From NCBI GenBank assembly GCA_002348425.1, contig DEBE01000104.1, positions 1 through 7,448 of the forward strand: a stretch of DNA of 7,448 bases. Direction: 5' to 3'. The notes beneath the pieces are model-generated. The model searched no databases. It was not told where the DNA came from and saw nothing but the letters and a program-made list of their open reading frames with translations. This DNA is from Alphaproteobacteria bacterium UBA2964. Its GTDB lineage: Bacteria; Pseudomonadota; Alphaproteobacteria; MPNO01; UBA2964. A program made the translations under genes and the position numbers. Each line of letters opens with the position of its first letter. The stretch's first letter is position 1. Of the stretch, positions 1 to 6,996 are shown piece by piece.

Positions 1-102
1 TTGGCAGCCAGGGATACAAATTTTTAATATTTCAGGGTCATTTAAGGCTTCCCAAACCTTTTCTCTCGGTGCAGGAATCCGATATTCACCGGTCATATCC
101 AT
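1..102 (-). CDS. coxG: CoxG-family (SRPBCC) protein, N-terminal fragment cut by window edge
   Basis: Only the first 34 codons are visible; the gene runs off the left edge. The translation begins MDMTGEYRIPAPREKVWEAL and continues with NDPEILKICIPGCQ. This is the characteristic start of carbon monoxide dehydrogenase subunit G: an N-terminal beta strand, then the I-PAPRE-VW-AL-DPE-L---IPGC segment that opens the START-like SRPBCC fold. The start at 102 is preferred over an overlapping out-of-frame ATG at 106 because GGAGAG (114-109) lies 6 bases upstream and this frame gives the family sequence. In carboxydotrophs CoxG is linked to membrane attachment and maturation of Mo-CO dehydrogenase. Stand-alone CoxG paralogues are also common near other molybdenum hydroxylases or in isolation, so CO oxidation cannot be inferred here. 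It is transcribed divergently from the aminotransferase at 285. Family assignment is good; function is uncertain. Confidence 0.8.
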   Translation of the reverse strand, partial: MDMTGEYRIPAPREKVWEALNDPEILKICIPGCQ

Positions 103-284
103 CCATTACTCTCCGTTTGTAAAATTAAAAATACTAAGCACCTTTAAATCAGAACCTATTCTTTTGTTTTACTTGAGACAACCCTAATGGCGTTAAGTAT
201 CTAGTCTTGTTGGATTCTTCAGGTTGGAACCATTATCGCTTTCAGGCATAGTGTTATAACCATGTTAACCTAATTGGCATAACT
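103..284. promoter_or_regulatory. Divergent intergenic region with candidate promoters
   Basis: This AT-rich stretch separates two genes that point away from each other, so it should carry both promoters. On the plus strand the best sigma70-like pair I see is TTGGAA (224-229) and CATAGT (247-252), 17 bases apart, each matching consensus at 4 of 6 positions; a TATAAC sits just downstream at 255-260. On the minus strand the clear signal is the coxG ribosome binding site GGAGAG at 114-109; no convincing -35/-10 pair stands out. There is an 8-base perfect palindrome GTTATAAC (253-260) and a 6-base one, GTTAAC (264-269), which could be regulator contacts but are short enough to be chance. The region as promoter-bearing is a reasonable inference; the specific hexamers are weak. 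Confidence 0.4.
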
Positions 285-1244
285 ATGACAGAACGAGTTG
301 TTTATTTATGTGGAGATTTTGTCGCAGAAAGTAAAGCGACGATCTCAATTTTCGATCGAGGATTTACCTCCGGCGATGGTATATACGAAGCGACCCGAAC
401 ATTTGGGCATAAGCTCTTTCGTCTGGAAGATCATGTTGAGCGCTTATTTAACTCTTTAAAATACGTGAGAATAGACTGTGGCCTCTCATTTGAAGAAATG
501 TGCCATCTTTCCCTAGAGATAGTAAAACGTAATGTTTCACTTTTGGGCCAAGACGATGAGTATGCACTTTGGCACGTTATAAGTCGGGGAGTGAGGAGGC
601 CGGGGACGACCCAAATGGGTAACCCAACAGTTGCAATTTTCGTTCAGCCTGTTGATTTTCTCAGATATGCTAGATCTTACCTAGAAGGAGTAAACCTGGT
701 TACGCCGGCAACGCGACGAACACCTCCTGAATCCCTCGACCCAAAGGCAAAAATAACCAATAAAATGAACCATAATATTGCCCTACACGAGGCTCAACAA
801 GTCGACCCATGCGCTATACCCTTGATGCTTGATACAGATGGAAATATTTCTGAGACTGATACAGCTAATATCTTTTTCATTTCAAAAGGTTGTCTTTTTA
901 CTCCGTCCTCTCGAACAGTATTAGGCGGCATAACCAGAAAAGTATTATTTGAAATAGCACAAAAGCGTGGGATTGAAGTTGTTGAGGGTGACTTTACTGC
1001 ATTTGATTTGTATGTCGCGGATGAGGCTTTCATCTGCGGTACCAGCGGTTCAATCTCCCCTGTTAAGAAATTAAATGGCATTAGTATTGGAAAATCATTG
1101 CCAGGACCTATCACAATTCAACTTATGATAAGTTGGAATGAGTTAGTAGGAATTGACTGTGTTGAGCAGTCTCTCACTCATCTCAGTGATAATGAATCTA
1201 AAGAATTACTAAATGTTTGGAAGAACTTAAAGTCCAACGCCTGA
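285..1244 (+). CDS. Class IV (fold-type IV PLP) aminotransferase
   Basis: This is a complete 319-residue cytosolic PLP enzyme, somewhat longer than typical D-amino acid or branched-chain aminotransferases. Visible family marks, in order, are: FDRGFTSGDGIYE (23-35), the N-terminal active-site loop; FRLEDHVERLF (45-55); RRTPPESLDPKAK (144-156), where K156 aligns with the Schiff-base lysine; GNISETDTANIF (186-197), where E190 aligns with the glutamate that contacts the PLP ring nitrogen; GGITRK (214-219), the phosphate-binding turn; and CGTSGSISPV (251-260). It should move an amino group between an amino acid or amine and a 2-oxo acid. The N-terminal loop resembles D-alanine/branched-chain enzymes. 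The RRTP-x-S-x-DP stretch and the PGP(I/V)T segment near residue 273 recall (R)-amine transaminases such as the Arthrobacter enzyme, as I remember it. IlvE, Dat, PabC-like lyase or (R)-transaminase activity all remain possible. An in-frame TAG at 249-251 and the family N-terminus support the ATG at 285, although no Shine-Dalgarno precedes it. It converges on the antiporter operon with 9 bases between stop codons. Confidence 0.88.
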   Translation: MTERVVYLCGDFVAESKATISIFDRGFTSGDGIYEATRTFGHKLFRLEDHVERLFNSLKYVRIDCGLSFEEMCHLSLEIVKRNVSLLGQDDEYALWHVISRGVRRPGTTQMGNPTVAIFVQPVDFLRYARSYLEGVNLVTPATRRTPPESLDPKAKITNKMNHNIALHEAQQVDPCAIPLMLDTDGNISETDTANIFFISKGCLFTPSSRTVLGGITRKVLFEIAQKRGIEVVEGDFTAFDLYVADEAFICGTSGSISPVKKLNGISIGKSLPGPITIQLMISWNELVGIDCVEQSLTHLSDNESKELLNVWKNLKSNA

Positions 1245-1253
1245 ATTTGTTAT

Positions 1254-2942
1254 CTATATAAAGTAAATAAGTAAGAATAGAGCTAAAAATATAACGACTA
1301 AAAGTGCCATCAAACCGGTTAATCCTGTTCTTGCGAGCAGACCGCCCGGGCCATGATGTTTAAAAATTAATTTGAGTAATTGATTTAATAACGAGAGAAA
1401 TGTATCCCGAATTAATCGGTCGATAAGGGTGATAAGCTTTCCAAAACCTGCAATTATCATTGGTAAAAGCCGTCTATATATCCAGTCAAAATCAAGATTG
1501 GTTGCTCTTATCATTGCAGGGTAAATTCCAGTTTTTACGAGAAGAAAGAACGCTAAAGCTGAAAAAAGCAGAAGTTGAATTTGTGTCACTACATGAGTGG
1601 CGGTGTAAGGTGAATAATCAAGCTGGTATGGCAATAACGCATAGAGAGGAGTTGGGTAAACACCGATTGCGATACATAGAAAAGCGACAATCCCCATGGC
1701 GATTAACATATTTCCTGGAGCTTCACTTGTCTTTAACCCAGGAGCCTTTTGAAAAAAGGTAAAATAGGGTATCTTCATTGCAGAATATTGAATGACTCCC
1801 GCCGATGCGAAAAGTAATACGAGCCACACCACCCAGTGACCTTGCTCCGCAACTGCAGTGATTATAAGCGACTTAGAAATAAATCCGATAAATAGAGGAA
1901 ATGCAGAAATTGAGGCGCAACCAATTATACATAAGCCAGCTGTATATGGCATAGATTTAAATAAACCGCCGAGTTCGGTAGCTTTAATCGTTCCGACTTG
2001 ATACAAGACTGCCCCCATCGACATAAACAGCAGGGCTTTATAAAGGATATGTGAAACGGCGTGGGCAGCTGTTCCGTTAAGTGCGAGTTCGGTACCAATA
2101 CCAACCCCCACAATCATAAACCCCAATTGAATATTTAAGCTGTAGCAAAGGACCCGTCTTAAATTGTTTTCAATAATTGCGTAAAATATCGGGAAAGCAG
2201 TCATTACTGCTCCTATCCATATCAAAAGTTCAGTACCCGCAAAGCCTCTTGCTAGTGCATAGACAGCTAATTTCGTGGTAAATGCGGATAAGAATACTGT
2301 CCCAGTAACAGTAGCTTCAGGGTACGCATCTTGTAACCAATTGTGCAGAAGGGGAAAGGCGGCTTTGATGCCAAAAGCGATGAAAATAAGGATTGGCCCA
2401 AGGTCACTTAAATCCATACTTGTAAAATCTAACGAACCTGTTTTCTTGAATTGGAGTATTGCACCGGCAAGCAATAATACTCCTGAGCCTACTTGAATTA
2501 TTAGATATCGCATCCCAGCCCTAAAAGAACGTTCTGTCTTACTCGACCAGATCAGAAAGACGGATGCTATTGCGGTACCTTCCCAGTAAACGAAAAGTGT
2601 GATCAGGTCACCAGCAAAAGCACCGCCAATGGCGGCGCCGGCATAGATTAATCCAGCCATTTGCTGGACCGGGTCTTTAACATGAAAGGCAAAAATTATG
2701 CTTACTGCAGCTGCAATATGAAAAATATAGCCAAATAGTAGGCTCAACTTATCAACCCTGACGGGCGCTAACGTGTAATCAAAAAAAATAAAGGAAAATA
2801 GGATACCTTCTGGCAGTATGAGAAGTCCCCAGAACCCCAAAATGGGCAATGCTAGCATATAGGCGTTTCGGAAGTACGAGGGGAGTATTGGAACAAACAA
2901 AGCCCCGAGAATAAGAATTAGGCCTGGCGGAAACTCAATCAT
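1254..2942 (-). CDS. Third antiporter-like pump subunit (NuoL/MrpD-like, extended C-terminus)
   Basis: This 562-residue polytopic inner-membrane protein belongs to the proton-conducting antiporter family (PF00361 type) shared by Mrp, Mbh and complex I. Proton-path residues are in place: E121 in FVYWE (helix 5), K193 in GIKAAFPLLHNWL (helix 7) with H200, K224 in FTTKLAVY (helix 8), H294/H298/K302 in AHAVSHILYK, and K357 in GFISKSL (helix 12). Beyond the core it has an extra C-terminal portion of about 90-100 residues. This includes ATNLDFDWIYRR (480-491), a likely amphipathic segment with two Arg/Lys-rich helices (about 490-528), and a final hydrophobic helix (about 542-562). The length exceeds the usual 490-510 residues of MrpD. 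The ATG at 2942 has GAGGCGGAAG directly upstream and overlaps the preceding small gene by 8 bases. It is the last gene of the operon. Annotation pipelines would probably call it Na+/H+ antiporter subunit D; its exact orthology to MrpA-N, MrpD or NuoL is not settled by eye. Confidence 0.9.
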   Translation of the reverse strand: MIEFPPGLILILGALFVPILPSYFRNAYMLALPILGFWGLLILPEGILFSFIFFDYTLAPVRVDKLSLLFGYIFHIAAAVSIIFAFHVKDPVQQMAGLIYAGAAIGGAFAGDLITLFVYWEGTAIASVFLIWSSKTERSFRAGMRYLIIQVGSGVLLLAGAILQFKKTGSLDFTSMDLSDLGPILIFIAFGIKAAFPLLHNWLQDAYPEATVTGTVFLSAFTTKLAVYALARGFAGTELLIWIGAVMTAFPIFYAIIENNLRRVLCYSLNIQLGFMIVGVGIGTELALNGTAAHAVSHILYKALLFMSMGAVLYQVGTIKATELGGLFKSMPYTAGLCIIGCASISAFPLFIGFISKSLIITAVAEQGHWVVWLVLLFASAGVIQYSAMKIPYFTFFQKAPGLKTSEAPGNMLIAMGIVAFLCIAIGVYPTPLYALLPYQLDYSPYTATHVVTQIQLLLFSALAFFLLVKTGIYPAMIRATNLDFDWIYRRLLPMIIAGFGKLITLIDRLIRDTFLSLLNQLLKLIFKHHGPGGLLARTGLTGLMALLVVIFLALFLLIYFI

Positions 2943-3213
2943 CTTCCGCCTCGTTGTAATAATTCTCTTTTCGGCTCAAGATGTTTCGTAGGAAATTTGC
3001 AACCAGAACCATTACGGTACATCCTATCAGGGAATACCAACCGTACATTCCCGGAATCCAATCTTCAGCATCATAGTGAACGTGTTTATGATAGAATAAG
3101 TCAGCGACGACACTTAATATGCAGGCAAATCCCAGCAGCCAAATTATTTTGGCTTTTGTTTTATTTTTGTCTAGCCTCGTTTTATTTTCCTGGGGCTCCT
3201 GATTTTGTTCCAT
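2935..3213 (-). CDS. Small two-helix membrane protein of unknown function in antiporter operon
   Basis: This is a 92-residue protein with a charged, lysine-rich N-terminus (1-21), a first transmembrane helix (about 22-41), and a short loop containing HKHVH (42-46) and DAEDWIPG (48-55). A second helix (about 57-78) is followed by a polar tail, SRKENYY plus acidic residues (80-92). The coding evidence is strong: its ATG at 3213 has GAGG 7 bases upstream, it starts 13 bases after the preceding pump gene ends, and its TGA overlaps the next pump gene by 8 bases. I do not recognise a named family. From memory, similar small proteins with a W-x-G-x-Y turn and an R-x-E-x-YY ending sit at this place in other proteobacterial Mrp-like operons, but this needs a search. 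By position it is probably an accessory or assembly subunit of the antiporter complex. It is not MrpF or MrpG, which have three helices and different sequences. Confidence 0.82.
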   Translation of the reverse strand: MEQNQEPQENKTRLDKNKTKAKIIWLLGFACILSVVADLFYHKHVHYDAEDWIPGMYGWYSLIGCTVMVLVANFLRNILSRKENYYNEAEDD

Positions 3214-3226
3214 CTTTTCCTCTAAT

Positions 3227-4738
3227 TCAGCCTTGGATACCGGCTACCGGAGCAAGCATTTTATAAATTTTGTCAGCATAAAAGAATAGCAAAATACAGC
3301 CGCCGCTTGTGATGGCCATGGCAAACAGGCAGAATGGCGGGGCTTCATGTATTTTTCCGATGTTTAGTCCATTCCAAAATCCAACTGGTTTATTCGTGTC
3401 GTGGTGTTCTGGTTTTTCGGGTGCAGAAAAGAAACCTCGGGCAACAACTGGCATCAAGTAGGCGATATTTAATAAGGAACTGAGCATGAAAATTAACATA
3501 AAAAATACCAAACCAGCTTCTGATGCTGATAACATCAGATACCATTTACTCCAGGAACCACCTAACGGAGGCAGACCAATTACACTTAAAGATCCAATGA
3601 AGAACGCGGTAAAGGTCAAGGGCATGATCCTGCCTAAACCCTTCATTTCAGAAATCTCAGTTTTGTGACTTGCAACCAGAATGGCGCCGGCACAAAAGAA
3701 AAGCGTTATTTTTCCGAAAGCGTGCATGGCGATATGCATACCACCACCGATAATACCGAGGCTATTCGCTAAAGCGGCACCCAAAATAATATAGGAAAGT
3801 TGGCTAACCGTTGAATAGGCGAGTCTTGCCTTTAGGTTATCCTTTGTGAGAGCAACACAAGATGCGACAATTACTGTAAAGGCCGCTATATACATCAACC
3901 AGTCATCTTGACCTATTCCGGCGAGTGTATCTGTACCAAAAATGTAAACGATAACTTTTAAAACAGTAAATACACCCGCTTTTACAACTGCTACTGCATG
4001 GAGTAGCGCGCTAACAGGGGTTGGTGCCACCATTGCTGCTGGAAGCCATCGGTGGATGGGCATCAGTGCTGCCTTACCGATACCATACATATATAAGAAC
4101 AAAAGAATCCCTAAAATTGGGCCATCAGCTTTTTCTTTTAAAATACCACCCGGAGTAAAGTCGAGTGTTCCGGTGAGAAACCAAGTCCATACGATAGCTA
4201 ATAATAAGAAGGCTACGGATGTCCCGATTAATAGTCCGAGATATGTCCGTCCCGCTTTAACAGCTTCCTTGGTCTCGGAATGGATAACAAGTGGATAAGT
4301 AGAAATAGTAAGTATCTCATAAAAAATAAAGAGGGTCAGCATGTTACCGGCAAAGCAAATTCCCATCGCACTGGAGATAGCAATGGCAAAACAGGCGTAA
4401 AATCGAGTTTGCTTAACCTCGTGGTGGGACCGCATGTAACCAATCGAATAAAATGTGGTTACGACCCATAATCCGGATGCCACCATAGCAAAAAGCATTC
4501 CTAGTGGTTCAACCTTAAACGCGATTGGAAGCCCCGGAATTATTTCCAAAAAAGTAAGAGTGGGTCTTCCTCCTGATGTTACCTCCGGAACCATGCCGAA
4601 TACGATCAGCGCTAAACAACCTGAAATAGTTAGGGTGACAGTGTCACGTATATTAGGATAGCGGTCGTTAAGTAATATAAGGATCACGCCAAAAATCGGT
4701 AAACCTATCGCGAATGCAATTGCAGTAGAACCGGTCAT
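3227..4738 (-). CDS. Second antiporter-like pump subunit (MrpD/NuoN family)
   Basis: This 503-residue polytopic membrane protein is close to the typical MrpD/NuoN length of about 490-510. Key residues include E141 in FIFYE (helix 5) and K222 in GIGKAALMPIHRWLP (helix 7) with H229. The hallmark helix-8 segment APTPVSALLHAVAVVKAG (238-255) contains H247 and K253. H335/H339/K343 follow, and K398 lies in GSWSKWYL (helix 12). These outline an intact half-channel pair joined by the central lysine/histidine row. A hydrophilic loop rich in His, Glu and Pro (about 437-466) lies before the last helices. The start is ATG at 4738, overlapping the upstream stop as TAATG behind a G-rich stretch (4749-4741) that serves as ribosome binding site. 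It should conduct protons and possibly exchange Na+/H+ with the other pump subunits. The APTPVSALLH motif is closest to NuoL/NuoM/MrpA-type helices, so it may supply the role of the missing MrpA N-terminal half. Confidence 0.92.
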   Translation of the reverse strand: MTGSTAIAFAIGLPIFGVILILLNDRYPNIRDTVTLTISGCLALIVFGMVPEVTSGGRPTLTFLEIIPGLPIAFKVEPLGMLFAMVASGLWVVTTFYSIGYMRSHHEVKQTRFYACFAIAISSAMGICFAGNMLTLFIFYEILTISTYPLVIHSETKEAVKAGRTYLGLLIGTSVAFLLLAIVWTWFLTGTLDFTPGGILKEKADGPILGILLFLYMYGIGKAALMPIHRWLPAAMVAPTPVSALLHAVAVVKAGVFTVLKVIVYIFGTDTLAGIGQDDWLMYIAAFTVIVASCVALTKDNLKARLAYSTVSQLSYIILGAALANSLGIIGGGMHIAMHAFGKITLFFCAGAILVASHKTEISEMKGLGRIMPLTFTAFFIGSLSVIGLPPLGGSWSKWYLMLSASEAGLVFFMLIFMLSSLLNIAYLMPVVARGFFSAPEKPEHHDTNKPVGFWNGLNIGKIHEAPPFCLFAMAITSGGCILLFFYADKIYKMLAPVAGIQG

Positions 4739-6213
4739 TACCCACCCCCTAGCAATTGTCTAGCGGCTTGCTTTGCTACACCGACAGTTAGATCTGTGTT
4801 GATACCAAAATAAATACTAGAACCGATTAAGACCCAAGTTGGGATAAGCATTGAAGGGGGGGCATCTTCAATATGATTGTTGCCATCTGGAGAGGGTTTC
4901 AAATATGCGACTTCGACCACACGCCAGATATAAATTACCGCTAGGAGTGAGCTTAGCAAGATAAGCACCGCTGCCCACCACAAACCGCGATCCAGCGCTC
5001 CGATTATCAAATACCATTTACTGATGAAACCGGCAGTTAGAGGAACGCCAATAAGGCCTAATCCTCCAACCACAAAAGCGGCCATTGTAAGGGGCATACG
5101 TCTCCCTATGCCTGCCAATTTGTCTATATTGACTGAGGCAATTTTGTAAAACAAACAGCCCACCGCAAGAAACATACCGCCTTTTATAAGGGCATGATTA
5201 AATAGATGAATGATACCGGCCGCCAAACCATTAATATTTATAAAACTAATTCCTAAAATAACATAGCCGATTTGTGCAACAGAGCTATAGGCTAGCATTC
5301 GTTTTATGTTTGGTTGAAAAATAGCAACTACTGAAGCGACGAACATTGCTACTATTGATAATGCGAGTAGTACACTTTCGAGTGGTAGTACGCCAAATGA
5401 AATTTTGATATCAAAAATCGTAAAGAGGAAACGTAATAAGACATAGACTGCTACTTTAGTGGCAGTAGCTGCCAGGAAAGCACTTACCACAGAAGGGGCA
5501 AATGTATAGGCATTCGGTAACCAGAGGTGCAACGGAAATAATGCCAACTTCAGTGAGATACCAACGAACAGAAAACCAAATGCGGTTCCAATGGTTTTAT
5601 TGATAGGGTTTTTGGAAAGTTTATTTGCCAGGTCGGCCATATTTAATGTGCCGGTTTCCGCATATAGAAGGCCGATGCCAATAACTATAAAGGTAGCTCC
5701 AATAGTACCTAAAATTAAGTATTGATAGGCGGCTTTTAATGCCCGACGATCTTTACCCATAGCAATTAGCACATATGAGGATAGGGATGAAATTTCGAGG
5801 AATACAAAGAGGTTGAAAGCATCCCCCGTAATGGTAACACCCAGGAGGCCGCAAAGGCATAACATATAGGAAGTGTAAAACATGTATACACGATTAACGC
5901 CAAACTCAGCTCTTACACTTTCTCGTGCATAAGGGGTTACGATAGCCCCGATTGCAGACACTATCAAAAGTACAAATGCATTGATTTCATCAATTCTGTA
6001 CTCGATTCCTATTGGGGGTACCCAGTTTCCCATATGGTAGCTTATGACACCCGAAGTCATTACTTGTTGTAGTAATAACCAGGAGATTGCCAAGCAAGAC
6101 CAGGAGCCGAATAAAGCTACACTCCAAGACCAGTCTCGATAGCGCACCAGCATACAGATCGGGGCGCAAAGAAGGGGTATTACAACTTGTAGGGCAGCAA
6201 GATGTTCTGTCAC
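4738..6213 (-). CDS. mrpD: Na+/H+ antiporter subunit D (MrpD/MnhD-type)
   Basis: This 491-residue polytopic inner-membrane subunit directly follows mrpC, the place MrpD holds in classical mrp operons and MbhH in mbh operons. Family features are E140 in NLFVFLE (helix 5), K222 in SLKLALFPLHLWLPNAY (helix 7) with H229, K253 in ATATKVAVY (helix 8), H336/H340/K344 in HLFNHALIKGG, and K399 in GFISKWYL (helix 12). Mutational work on Bacillus MrpD shows that the equivalent helix-5 glutamate and helix-7 lysine are essential for antiport. The start is GTG at 6213, sharing GTGA with the mrpC stop, and GGAAG (6225-6221) lies 7 bases upstream. It is expected to form a proton path and dock against MrpC and the DUF4040 module. 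A run of seven C on the coding strand (plus-strand G at 4856-4862) lies in frame near the end; the frame is intact. Membership of the family is certain; the D label rests on gene order. Confidence 0.93.
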   Translation of the reverse strand: MTEHLAALQVVIPLLCAPICMLVRYRDWSWSVALFGSWSCLAISWLLLQQVMTSGVISYHMGNWVPPIGIEYRIDEINAFVLLIVSAIGAIVTPYARESVRAEFGVNRVYMFYTSYMLCLCGLLGVTITGDAFNLFVFLEISSLSSYVLIAMGKDRRALKAAYQYLILGTIGATFIVIGIGLLYAETGTLNMADLANKLSKNPINKTIGTAFGFLFVGISLKLALFPLHLWLPNAYTFAPSVVSAFLAATATKVAVYVLLRFLFTIFDIKISFGVLPLESVLLALSIVAMFVASVVAIFQPNIKRMLAYSSVAQIGYVILGISFININGLAAGIIHLFNHALIKGGMFLAVGCLFYKIASVNIDKLAGIGRRMPLTMAAFVVGGLGLIGVPLTAGFISKWYLIIGALDRGLWWAAVLILLSSLLAVIYIWRVVEVAYLKPSPDGNNHIEDAPPSMLIPTWVLIGSSIYFGINTDLTVGVAKQAARQLLGGG

Positions 6214-6563
6214 GGCTCTTCTTCCAGAGCTGCAATTTCATCATCCTCAATTGTTCCGTATGCTTCCTTTATTCTTATAACAAGCGCGAGCCCCAAAGCG
6301 GTAGTCGCGACACCGACGACGATGGCGGTCAGGATCAAAACGTGGGGCAAAGGGTTGGAATAAATTGTAAAATTTTCACCAATAATAGGAGCGGTGCCAC
6401 CCTGAACCTTGCCGACAGTAATATATAAAATGAAGACCGAGGCCTGGAAAACATTCAAACCCACAATCTTTTTGATTAGATTTTCATGGGCAACGACAAC
6501 GTAAAAACCTGCCATCATTAAAAATACTACAATCCAGTAGTTATACAATCCGAACAGGCTCAT
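6210..6563 (-). CDS. mrpC: Na+/H+ antiporter subunit C (MrpC/NuoK-like)
   Basis: This 117-residue three-helix membrane protein is homologous to NuoK and MbhG. Helix 1 (about 7-25) leads into the conserved ENLIKKIVGLN turn (27-37). A second helix is followed by the GGTAPI motif (55-60) and the signature NPLPHVLILTAIVVGVATTA (70-89), which opens helix 3. The tail after residue 98 is short and strongly acidic (IEDDEIAALEEEP) and should be cytoplasmic. MrpC sits between the DUF4040/MrpB side and MrpD and helps form the lateral proton path. I place the start at the ATG at 6563, one base after the mrpB stop (TAATATG), because this gives the normal family N-terminus. A TTG at 6599 would extend the frame by 12 unfamiliar residues inside mrpB. 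The ribosome binding site is weak (AAGGG about 11 bases upstream), so translation probably depends on ribosomes finishing mrpB. The TGA overlaps the next gene as GTGA. Confidence 0.93.
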   Translation of the reverse strand: MSLFGLYNYWIVVFLMMAGFYVVVAHENLIKKIVGLNVFQASVFILYITVGKVQGGTAPIIGENFTIYSNPLPHVLILTAIVVGVATTALGLALVIRIKEAYGTIEDDEIAALEEEP

Positions 6564-6564
6564 A

Positions 6565-6996
6565 TTAATCAGAGCCCTTGGTATTACGGTGTCTCGCAAA
6601 GGTGAAAAAAACCATAATCATTACGGAGGCCACAGTCACACCAACACCCAGCTCCACCAGTAAAATCCCTAGGTGTTGACCATGGACTGGGTTCTGCGCC
6701 ATTGCCGAATAATCAAGATATTTTCCTCCGACAAGAAGATTATAAACTCCGACACCGGCGAAAATCAGTACACCCAATGCAATTCCAAACCTTAGGATTC
6801 CTCTAGGTAATACTCTTCCTGCTTTTTGTAGTCCAAAGATCAATGCGTACAAAATGAAACCTGCAGCGAATATGACACCCGCCTGAAATCCTCCACCGGG
6901 ACCAAAATCACCATGAAATTGGACATAAAGAGCAAACAATAAAATAAAGGGCATTAAAAGCTTTGCCACTACACGGAGAACAAGATAACTATACAT
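6565..6996 (-). CDS. mrpB: Na+/H+ antiporter subunit B (MrpB/MnhB domain)
   Basis: This 143-residue membrane protein has about four helices. The diagnostic MnhB signature HGDFGPGGGFQAG (28-40) follows helix 1; further helices lie at roughly 39-57, 68-89 and 109-133. The loop YSAMAQNPVHGQHLG (96-110) and the helix ILLVELGVGVTVAS also match MrpB/MbhF proteins. MrpB packs against the MrpA C-terminal module and is required for cation/proton exchange in characterised Mrp complexes. The start is set at ATG 6996, preceded by GGAGAG with 9 bases spacing. A TTG at 7020 would add eight charged residues (MDEGEKTT) encoded by the ribosome-binding region itself, so it is unlikely. The gene overlaps the end of the upstream DUF4040 gene by 8 bases and is followed by mrpC after one base. 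Confidence 0.94.
   Translation of the reverse strand: MYSYLVLRVVAKLLMPFILLFALYVQFHGDFGPGGGFQAGVIFAAGFILYALIFGLQKAGRVLPRGILRFGIALGVLIFAGVGVYNLLVGGKYLDYSAMAQNPVHGQHLGILLVELGVGVTVASVMIMVFFTFARHRNTKGSD

Noticed and set aside
1..102. CO oxidation locus based on the coxG start
   Set aside because: Only 34 codons are visible, no coxLMS gene is present, and stand-alone coxG homologues are common.
247..287. Inverted repeat CATAG..TTAT / ATAACTATG that would pair over the aminotransferase start codon
   Set aside because: It needs a 2-base bulge and a 21-base loop, and the nine pairs are almost all A-T, so a stable start-masking hairpin is unlikely.
794..1114. Minus-strand open frame of 106 codons inside the aminotransferase gene
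   Set aside because: It lies fully opposite a well-conserved enzyme, has no family resemblance and no operon context; treated as a chance frame.
1460..1762. Plus-strand open frame of 100 codons opposite the third pump gene
   Set aside because: It is antisense to a conserved membrane protein; its sequence looks like the reverse of hydrophobic codons and has no recognisable domain.
4856..4862. Run of seven G (C on the coding strand) in mrpD as a phase-variable tract or frameshift
   Set aside because: The frame is intact through the run and gives a normal C-terminus; seven bases is short for phase variation and the run encodes an ordinary Ala-Pro-Pro.
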